From JAAYEV01 sp964508195 (GTDB taxonomy: Bacteria; Bacillota; Clostridia; Ch29), in NCBI GenBank assembly GCA_964508195.1, contig CAZDSH010000057.1:1-9438 (forward strand): a stretch of DNA of 9,438 bases, written 5' to 3'. Shown here piece by piece: positions 1-5,808 of the stretch (positions within the stretch are counted from its first letter, which is position 1; every line of letters begins with the position of its first letter). The translations under genes were made by a program, and so were the position numbers. The notes beneath the pieces were generated by a model. It made no database searches, was not told where the DNA came from, and saw only the letters and a program-made list of their open reading frames with translations.

Positions 1-12
1 AATACCTGAAAA

Positions 13-47
13 TGTGGCAAACAAAACGTCCCCTTGCCACACTTTTT
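13..47 (+). terminator. Rho-independent terminator of a gene left of the window
   Basis: An 8-bp perfect stem (TGTGGCAA at 13-20 with TTGCCACA at 34-41) encloses a 13-base loop and is followed by C and five T residues (43-47). Four A residues before the left arm could extend the stem against the T run past one bulged C. No gene in the window ends here, so it most likely terminates a + strand gene lying to the left and insulates the exporter operon from it. Confidence 0.6.
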
Positions 48-144
48 GGAACTCTATTTTTTATTTCACGTCAAACATCTAATAAGGAAAGGATTAATCC
101 CGAAAATTATCACCCGGGCTAGGTCATTGGAAATAATTCTTATA

Positions 145-174
145 TTGTAAAGAACGCCTTTAATCTGATAGAAT
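145..174 (+). promoter_or_regulatory. Candidate SigA-type promoter of the exporter operon
   Basis: A -35-like TTGTAA (145-150) is separated by 18 bases from TAGAAT (169-174). TAGAAT is preceded by TGA, giving the extended -10 arrangement TGnTAGAAT. This is the best promoter match in the 275 bases before the operon and would leave a leader of about 95 bases. A weaker alternative is TTGAAG (193-198) with CATAAT (215-220), spacing 16. The assignment rests on consensus matching only. Confidence 0.45.
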
Positions 175-225
175 TCTAAGGGGGATAATTGTTTGAAGGC
201 AAAAAAAAATAATACATAATATGTC

Positions 226-232
226 TGTCGAA
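226..232 (+). promoter_or_regulatory. Possible Spo0A box (TGTCGAA)
   Basis: The heptamer TGTCGAA matches the core of the 0A box bound by the sporulation regulator Spo0A in Firmicutes. It sits between the candidate promoter and the first exporter gene, so it would lie in the leader or overlap a downstream promoter. A single seven-base match has a few percent chance of arising in a stretch this long, so this is only a suggestion. Confidence 0.2.
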
Positions 233-260
233 TAGCGTTCTAGCCGTTCCCCTTTATTGA

Positions 261-278
261 AGGAGGTATCATTATTTG
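261..278 (+). promoter_or_regulatory. Ribosome binding site supporting a TTG start
   Basis: AGGAGG at 261-266 lies nine bases before the TTG at 276-278. No ATG or GTG is better placed, and the ABC ATPase fold begins within a few residues of this codon. This fixes the unusual TTG start of the ATPase gene. Confidence 0.75.
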
Positions 279-980
279 GCATTATTAGAAATAAAAAAGG
301 TCACACGAAAGTACAAACTTGGCCAGGTGCAAGTGACCGCTTTAGGCGGCGTGTCCCTCTCTATCGACGAAGGGGAATACGTATCCATAATGGGGCCTTC
401 GGGCTCAGGCAAATCAACGCTCCTTAATATAATAGGCTGCTTGGACCTTCCCACATCCGGTACATATATATTAGGCAAAAAGCATATAGAAACCCTAGGG
501 GACGGTGAGCTTGCCGAAATTCGTAACAAACAAATAGGCTTTGTATTTCAACAATTCCATCTACTGCCTAATCTGACAGCTTTGGAAAACGTAGAACTCC
601 CCCTTATATACCAGGGTCTATGGGGCAAAGAAAGGGGTGAACGTGCGAAGGCTGCCCTTAAATCCGTCGGCCTCGGGGATCGAATAGATCACCTTCCCTT
701 CCAAATGTCCGGCGGCGAACAACAAAGGGTAGCCATATCTAGGGCCATAGTAGGAAATCCATCCCTTATACTCGCCGACGAGCCCACCGGTGCACTGGAT
801 TCTAAATCCAGCGAAAACATTATGGAGATATTCCAAAGGCTTAACAAAGAACTTGGTATAACTATAGTACAGGTAACCCATGAAAGGGAAATAGCGCTGT
901 ACGGACAGAAAATATACCACCTTAGAGACGGTATTATAGAAAAAATAGAAACATTAAATAGCCAGGGGGGAAATAAATGA
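276..980 (+). CDS. ABC transporter ATP-binding protein, MacB/LolD/YknY type
   Basis: This is the cytoplasmic ATPase subunit that powers an exporter of the MacAB/YknXYZ type, working with the adaptor and permease encoded directly downstream. The 234-residue length is normal for a stand-alone LolD/YknY-type ATPase. All nucleotide-binding motifs are intact: Walker A GPSGSGKS at 40-47, Q-loop FVFQQFHLLP with Q92, ABC signature SGGEQ at 145-149, Walker B LILADEP at 164-170 with catalytic E169, D-loop ALD at 173-175 and the switch histidine H202. The ADEPTGALD stretch and the FQQFHLLPNLT Q-loop are typical of the MacB/LolD subfamily. The start is TTG with AGGAGG nine bases upstream. The stop overlaps the next start as ATGA, so translational coupling is likely. 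The family is secure; the transported substrate cannot be read from the sequence. Confidence 0.95.
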   Translation: MALLEIKKVTRKYKLGQVQVTALGGVSLSIDEGEYVSIMGPSGSGKSTLLNIIGCLDLPTSGTYILGKKHIETLGDGELAEIRNKQIGFVFQQFHLLPNLTALENVELPLIYQGLWGKERGERAKAALKSVGLGDRIDHLPFQMSGGEQQRVAISRAIVGNPSLILADEPTGALDSKSSENIMEIFQRLNKELGITIVQVTHEREIALYGQKIYHLRDGIIEKIETLNSQGGNK

Positions 981-2671
981 CACAGAAGTTTCTAGAAAAG
1001 ATATTATCACAAAAGTCCGTAGCAATAATAGTTATAGTAACGGTGGTGATAGCCGGCGGCACCTTCGCCTTTAGACAGATTATGCCCGCTGATGCAAGGC
1101 ACTCCGACGGACCCGTATATGCTACCCAGGAGGTATTCCGCGGGGACATTTCCGTAGGAGTAAACACAACGGGTATGCTTAACCCTACCCGGGGCGGCGG
1201 CATACAGGTGCCCGGCGAAATGCGTTTTGATGGAGGGCCAAATATCCAATATATGTTAGAGGAGATACTGGTAGAGCCCGGGGATGAGGTAGAGAAAGGT
1301 CAGGTGCTGGCCCGGCTTATATCCTATGATTTAGAATCCCAATTGGACCAAAAACAGACGCAGTTAGAGGCAAAGCTTAATGAATTATGTGAGATGACCG
1401 GCGTTGAACCATCACAGATAGATAGCGTAGTACCCTCTAAAGGGATTACCCTAAGGGCCCCCGCCGACGGTAGGCTTATTGGCCTAGATGTCCATGAAGG
1501 CGACGATTTGCAATTAGGTCAGGTAATATGTCGTGTCGTGGATGATTCACGGTTTAAGATAAGGGCTAAGTTGAACGTGCATGAAATAGAAAGAGTCTAC
1601 GTAGGCCAAGAGGTCCTCCTGGACTTTAGCCATTTCGAGGGTTTCATTAACGGTAAGATAACTAAAATCAATAATAACCCTGTGCCGGACAGGATGGCCG
1701 ATGACGAGTTCGCGATGCGATATGTATACTGGATGACCGTAGAGGGCGATAACCCCAGCCTTGTGCAACCGGGTATGAAAGTAAGGATAGGCCTCCCCGC
1801 CAACGAGGAGAAAACCCTTGCACGCTACTTCGAAAATATAACGGAAGTAGAAAGCTATATGAAGGAAGAAAAGGTGATAAACCGCGCGGAGGCCATCGTT
1901 ACGGAGGTTAATGCCTACGATATGGAGGAGGTCAAAAAGGGCGACCCCATACTCTCCATGTCAGGGAGCGACGTACAAAAAACCCTGCAGGATCTTCTAG
2001 AAGAAATACGTGAACTTCAGGTGGATGTACGAAACCTACAAAAACAATACGATCAGCTTGATATTACCGCCACCATGGACGGCGTAGTGGCCTCGATGCA
2101 TCGGGAAGTAGGCGAAACGGTAAGGGCCGGCGAATGGATAGGGGATATATACAATACCAGTGAGATGATGCTCTGGGCCCAGGTGGATGATATAGATATT
2201 GTAAATGTAAAGCAGGATGCGCCTGTTAGAGTGACAGTGGATGCGGTACCCGGCGAAACGTACGAGGGCATCGTTACCCATGTATCCCCTATGGGGGAGA
2301 AAATAAATAATATAACACGGTTCTCAATTAATATAACCATAAAGGGCGGCCCACAGCTTAGACCCGGTATGCAGGCCAACGCATTTATAGATGCCGGGGC
2401 AGCGGAAAACGTACTTTTGATCCCCCTCGAGGCCTTATTCGAAGATGATGGAAGGACAATGGTAGAAGTGCTTCAAGATGATAACAGGGTAAAGATGACG
2501 CAAGTCCGTTTAGGACTTATAAGCGATAGATATGCAGAGGTTACGGACGGCCTGGAGGAAGGCCAGCTCGTAGTAACGGGCAGTAGCGCCGACCTTTTGC
2601 CCAGCCAACAGATAAAGGCTAAGGATACATTGTTGCCCGAAAAGGGCGGGGATAAAAATAATGAAAATTAA
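977..2671 (+). CDS. Membrane-fusion (HlyD/MacA/YknX-like) adaptor with two tandem modules
   Basis: This is the extracytoplasmic adaptor of the exporter, expected to sit on the permease and carry substrate through the cell envelope. One N-terminal membrane anchor spans about residues 14-32, with no clear cleavage site. At 564 residues it is much longer than MacA or YknX, which are roughly 370-380. The extra length comes from an apparent duplication. Module A has a lipoyl half-motif at 91-115, a short linker, the second half at 158-188 (APADGRL) and a beta-barrel ending in VQPGMKVRIGLPA at 263-275. Module B has a half-motif at 304-328, a predicted coiled-coil hairpin at 331-362, the second half at 363-392 (ATMDGVV) and a beta-barrel ending in LRPGMQANAFIDA at 461-473. 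A membrane-proximal domain follows (about 477-550). Translation starts at the ATG overlapping the ATPase stop, with an AGGGGGG ribosome site six bases upstream. The family is secure; the duplication is my reading of the sequence. Confidence 0.9.
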   Translation: MTQKFLEKILSQKSVAIIVIVTVVIAGGTFAFRQIMPADARHSDGPVYATQEVFRGDISVGVNTTGMLNPTRGGGIQVPGEMRFDGGPNIQYMLEEILVEPGDEVEKGQVLARLISYDLESQLDQKQTQLEAKLNELCEMTGVEPSQIDSVVPSKGITLRAPADGRLIGLDVHEGDDLQLGQVICRVVDDSRFKIRAKLNVHEIERVYVGQEVLLDFSHFEGFINGKITKINNNPVPDRMADDEFAMRYVYWMTVEGDNPSLVQPGMKVRIGLPANEEKTLARYFENITEVESYMKEEKVINRAEAIVTEVNAYDMEEVKKGDPILSMSGSDVQKTLQDLLEEIRELQVDVRNLQKQYDQLDITATMDGVVASMHREVGETVRAGEWIGDIYNTSEMMLWAQVDDIDIVNVKQDAPVRVTVDAVPGETYEGIVTHVSPMGEKINNITRFSINITIKGGPQLRPGMQANAFIDAGAAENVLLIPLEALFEDDGRTMVEVLQDDNRVKMTQVRLGLISDRYAEVTDGLEEGQLVVTGSSADLLPSQQIKAKDTLLPEKGGDKNNEN

Positions 2672-2690
2672 AAGGGGGCAAAACTATATG
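2671..2690 (+). promoter_or_regulatory. Ribosome binding site choosing the permease start at 2688
   Basis: AAAGGGGG (2671-2678) begins on the last base of the adaptor stop codon and lies nine bases before ATG at 2688-2690. A longer reading from ATG 2661 would add nine residues and has only an interrupted GGGCGGGG upstream. I prefer 2688, but 2661, which overlaps the adaptor by 11 bases, is possible. Confidence 0.55.
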
Positions 2691-4109
2691 AAAAGAATAA
2701 AACCAAATTTAAGCTCCCTGTTAGCCAAGTTAACTGCTTTAATAAATAAAAAGAAATTGATGCCGCATCTTACGAGGCTTTGGTTTACGGCTAAAATGGC
2801 AGCCCATGGCATACTATCAAAACGCCTGCGCTCCGCCCTTACCGTCCTCGGCGTTGCTATAGGCGTAGCATCGGTCGTAAGTCTAATGGGCATAGGCGAA
2901 GGGGCCCGCCGAGCCGTGGTCGATCAATTTGAAAGCCTAGGCTCTAACGTTGTTATAATAAAGGCCCATGACGCCGAATTTGAATTTAAACCCGAGGAGG
3001 CGGCGGAAATTTTAGAAAGGGTAAAGGGCCTTGACATGGCCACGCCTATCGTACATACCCAGGGTAGCGTCACATGGCGTAGGGCTAAGGGTAAAGCGGA
3101 TATATTGGGAACTAACAACGAATTCCCAAAGATCCGTGATCACAACATTATAGCCGGACATTTTTTCTCATCCTTACACGTCAGCCAGCGTTCACCGGTA
3201 GCGGTCCTGGGCTATGAACTCGCCCAGGGGCTTTTGGCAGGCCGTAGCCCCGTAGGGCAGTCCATATCCATAGCGGGGCAGAGTTATCGGATTATCGGCG
3301 TATTGGCCCCGAAGGGTGCGGGGAAGGCGGAAAATATAGATTATAAGATAGTAATACCCTACACCACGGCCCAAAAGCTGGCGGAAAAACGTACCGTAGA
3401 GGAGATTTGGGCTAAGGCGTCCTCGAGTGTTGATGCAGACCTTGCAATAGTGCAGTTAGGGAGGATATTTAAAAGGAAATTAGGCCTTGACCAAAGCGCG
3501 CCAACCCATTCGAATCCTGATGAAACCGAGGACGGAGGGGCGGTAGGTCCCACCGTGGAAACACGGGTACACGTCGTAGGCGGCGGCGGTATGGTAATGG
3601 AAAGGGCCGTACCCGGGTCATCATCGGCCCGGGGATCGCAATCGGTGCTCCCCGATGGCGGCGATGATATTATAACTATCACGAGCCTTAACCAAATGGT
3701 AGAGGAAGCGGACAATGCAAACCGTATTATGACGCTGCTCCTTGGCGGCATTGCGGCAGTATCCCTCTTAGTAGGCGGCCTTGGGATAATGAATATAATG
3801 CTCGTAGCCGTAACGGAAAGGACCGAGGAGATCGGCCTTCGCCGTGCCCTAGGTGCAAAGCGCGAGGATCTCTTAATGCAGTTCATGATAGAGGCGCTTT
3901 ATTTGAGCCTTATAGGGGCTATAGTAGGCGTTTTAGCCGGCATATGGGGCGTCAGCATGTTTAGGGGTTACGGCTTCGAAACGGTGGTAAGTTTCCAGGC
4001 GATAAAAATAGCTACCTTCGTAGCCGTAGTATCGGGGCTTTTGTTCGGCGTATACCCCGCGGTATCGGCTTCATCGGTACCCCCGGTAGAAGCCCTAAGA
4101 CGTCAATAA
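2688..4109 (+). CDS. ABC transporter permease, MacB/FtsX family (YknZ-like)
   Basis: This is the membrane subunit of the exporter. From the chosen start it is 473 residues (482 if ATG 2661 is used). The order is: a basic N-terminal extension of about 48 residues, transmembrane helix 1 at about 49-70 (RSALTVLGVAIGV), an extracytoplasmic MacB periplasmic-core-type domain at about 75-340, and three C-terminal helices at about 347-372, 402-423 and 438-460. The loop after helix 2 holds the family hallmark TERTEEIGLRRALGAK at 376-391, and the protein ends in the typical PPVEALR. The ATPase is a separate gene, unlike Gram-negative MacB, where it is fused; this matches Gram-positive YknYZ. A Gly/Ser/Pro-rich segment at about 272-327 is an unusual insert in the extracellular domain. 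The gene is the last of the operon and is followed by a strong terminator. Confidence 0.93.
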   Translation: MKRIKPNLSSLLAKLTALINKKKLMPHLTRLWFTAKMAAHGILSKRLRSALTVLGVAIGVASVVSLMGIGEGARRAVVDQFESLGSNVVIIKAHDAEFEFKPEEAAEILERVKGLDMATPIVHTQGSVTWRRAKGKADILGTNNEFPKIRDHNIIAGHFFSSLHVSQRSPVAVLGYELAQGLLAGRSPVGQSISIAGQSYRIIGVLAPKGAGKAENIDYKIVIPYTTAQKLAEKRTVEEIWAKASSSVDADLAIVQLGRIFKRKLGLDQSAPTHSNPDETEDGGAVGPTVETRVHVVGGGGMVMERAVPGSSSARGSQSVLPDGGDDIITITSLNQMVEEADNANRIMTLLLGGIAAVSLLVGGLGIMNIMLVAVTERTEEIGLRRALGAKREDLLMQFMIEALYLSLIGAIVGVLAGIWGVSMFRGYGFETVVSFQAIKIATFVAVVSGLLFGVYPAVSASSVPPVEALRRQ

Positions 4110-4118
4110 GCACATACG

Positions 4119-4155
4119 AAAATGGGGACGGCTTCCCAAGGGCCGTCCCCATTTT
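4119..4155. terminator. Strong terminator, probably bidirectional, between convergent operons
   Basis: A perfect 14-bp stem, AAAATGGGGACGGC (4119-4132) with GCCGTCCCCATTTT (4142-4155), encloses a nine-base loop. It begins nine bases after the permease stop and ends two bases before the stop of the minus-strand gene at 4158. Each arm finishes in TTTT on its own strand, and further T-rich sequence follows on the + strand, so it can serve both converging transcripts. Confidence 0.88.
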
Positions 4156-4157
4156 AT

Positions 4158-4610
4158 TTATATTTTCAGATTTGTAAATACATCATCAATTCCCGTCCGT
4201 ATCTCCTCCGCCCGTTGTTCGTCCGCGGCGTCATTTTCGATGAAGTCCCTATTATATTCAGTCCAAAGGGATATAAGCGCACCCTGGGTAGAGATTAGCA
4301 GGCTTTTTTTGCCCCCGTATTCCGAGGGTAACCTTTTATCTATATCAACGGGGCGCACCTTTGACAATCCCGGTATCCATTGGGACGAAAAGGCCTTCCA
4401 ACCTTCTACATCCCCCGATGCCGCCAGATGATTATAGGTTTCGTTAAGGACCTCATATTCCCGTTCCAAGTCGGCCTTATACCCCTCTAACATCGCCTTT
4501 GTCTCGTTCTTTGAAACCTGGGGCATTTCCCTGTAATACATAAAACCTAACACCAACGCTACCGCAATAAGTAAAACTATAAGTATTATGATATAAGGCC
4601 TTCTGCTCAT
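4158..4610 (-). CDS. Small signal-anchored protein of unknown function
   Basis: I do not recognise a family. The 150-residue protein starts with a basic MSRRP, followed by a hydrophobic helix at about 6-24 that would anchor it in the membrane with the rest outside. There is no lipobox cysteine. The remainder is charged and mainly helical in character: a likely helix at about 37-65, then a WKAFSSQWIPGLSKV segment (71-85) with two tryptophans, and an acidic end (EQRAEEIRTGIDDVF, 131-145). The ATG start is supported by AGGAGGAGA seven bases upstream and by a good promoter. It follows the stalk-domain gene by 91 bases on the same strand and ends against the shared terminator. A role at the cell surface is inferred only from topology and neighbours. 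Confidence 0.8.
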   Translation of the reverse strand: MSRRPYIIILIVLLIAVALVLGFMYYREMPQVSKNETKAMLEGYKADLEREYEVLNETYNHLAASGDVEGWKAFSSQWIPGLSKVRPVDIDKRLPSEYGGKKSLLISTQGALISLWTEYNRDFIENDAADEQRAEEIRTGIDDVFTNLKI

Positions 4611-4647
4611 AGCCGTATCTCCTCCTACTAAATAACTGACAGAAGTA

Positions 4648-4676
4648 ATTATATCTTATTTTTTCTGAAGGCGCAA
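4648..4676 (-). promoter_or_regulatory. SigA-type promoter for the small anchored protein
   Basis: On the minus strand, TTGCGC (4671-4676) is followed after exactly 17 bases by a perfect TATAAT (4648-4653). The start codon lies about 37 bases downstream of the -10 box, with a strong ribosome site between. This suggests that the 150-residue gene can be transcribed independently of the glycan genes before it. No terminator hairpin is apparent between the stalk-domain gene and this promoter. Confidence 0.7.
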
Positions 4677-4701
4677 CTAATTACCCTTACCCCTGTTTAT
4701 G

Positions 4702-5751
4702 TCACTTATCCCTTGTAAATTTACCGGATTTTGTGATCCGGGCCAGTCTGGTTTTGCCATCCCAATCATAGATATACCCTTTAACATCCGCTCCTCTAAA
4801 TTCCTGTTCTATTTCCAGTTGTATATCTTCCATAAAGTACTCCAAATCCCTATCCTTTATATCATCCCATTTACGTTTATATTTATCATAGTCCACATAT
4901 ACTGTAAATGTAACATCATCCTCATCGCCGTCTAATTCGATATCCACATCAAAATCGTAAAAGTAGTCATAGAACATATCATCGAGGTCGTATTCTAAAT
5001 CACGGAGATCCGTATCCCTTACCCTGGAATACCCATCGTCATCGAGGGATACATTTCCCCGGGATGTAACGGTGAATTCATTTATCCTATCCCTTGATGT
5101 CTTTGAACTATCCTTAAAGTAACCGCTTATATCGGCCTTCGGGAATACGTCTAATATTTCATCGCACATATCCTGCAAATAGGATGTAATGTTTTTCGTA
5201 GTAAGCCTGTTCCATGCGCTCTTATCCCGTTTCAGATTAAACTCTATTACGACGGTAATCCTTGACTTTGAACCGCTTAGGCTAATATCAAAATCTACAT
5301 CCTTGTATTCGTCATAGTAAAAGTTTAAATCGTCCTCTAGCTCATCTATGTCTGAGACGCGAACATTTTGCCTTTCCAGGCTTGCCACTCTATCCTCTAG
5401 ATATTTTATTTCATTATCCTTCATAATCAATTGCATGTTTAAATAATCTAGGCTCTGGCCCAGCTTATCGTTAATATGTACCGTATAGTTTTGTCCATCC
5501 CACAGCACTTCTTTGTTAAGTATTTCAGCCAACATGCGCACCGGTACGTAGGTGGTACCGTCCACTATAAAGGGTTCTTTATCCGCTTCCACGCTTACTG
5601 CACGGTTATTGCTCATTATTTTCACATTCATATACCAAGCTTCGAGCATTTTTTTGTTCCCCGATGCAAGGCCTGTAGGAACGATGGATATAAGCAAAAA
5701 AAGGGCGGTTAACGTAAATATAATGGCCTTTGTTGTGGTCTTGTTTTTCAT
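4702..5751 (-). CDS. Secreted stalk-domain (copper amine oxidase N-terminal-like) protein with duplicated C-terminal domain
   Basis: A signal peptide covers residues 1-30 (hydrophobic core 8-27, likely cleavage after GLAS). Residues about 42-95 form a stalk domain of the copper amine oxidase N-terminal type, recognisable from FIVDGTTYVPVRMLAEIL (61-78) and the VLWDGQNYTVHI (82-93) strand pair. This domain is common in exported clostridial proteins and does not imply oxidase activity. A short coiled coil follows (about 98-130). Residues 134-235 and 248-346 look like two copies of one domain. Shared landmarks are a D-LE-DL start, a DFDI-L-G or DVDIELDG strand, a W at 180 and 295, and EI-x(3)-F-x(2)-ADI/V-x-GY near 198-211 and 313-326. 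I do not recognise the repeated domain; it is very acidic and Tyr-rich. The ribosome site AGGGGGTG lies ten bases before the ATG. The gene follows the dehydratase by 57 bases and is probably cotranscribed with it. Confidence 0.85.
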   Translation of the reverse strand: MKNKTTTKAIIFTLTALFLLISIVPTGLASGNKKMLEAWYMNVKIMSNNRAVSVEADKEPFIVDGTTYVPVRMLAEILNKEVLWDGQNYTVHINDKLGQSLDYLNMQLIMKDNEIKYLEDRVASLERQNVRVSDIDELEDDLNFYYDEYKDVDFDISLSGSKSRITVVIEFNLKRDKSAWNRLTTKNITSYLQDMCDEILDVFPKADISGYFKDSSKTSRDRINEFTVTSRGNVSLDDDGYSRVRDTDLRDLEYDLDDMFYDYFYDFDVDIELDGDEDDVTFTVYVDYDKYKRKWDDIKDRDLEYFMEDIQLEIEQEFRGADVKGYIYDWDGKTRLARITKSGKFTRDK

Positions 5752-5808
5752 AAATAAAACACCCCCTGGGTTATTTTTGAAATTTAAAAAATATCGTTTA
5801 AATCCCTA

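Noticed and set aside
3359..3886. A 175-residue open frame on the minus strand inside the permease gene
   Set aside because: It is wholly inside a well-supported gene on the other strand, its product is a low-complexity Ser/Pro/Thr/Ile mixture with no family features, and it has no convincing ribosome site.
4702..5751. Copper amine oxidase activity for the stalk-domain protein
   Set aside because: Only the N-terminal-type stalk domain is present; there is no catalytic oxidase domain or topaquinone site.
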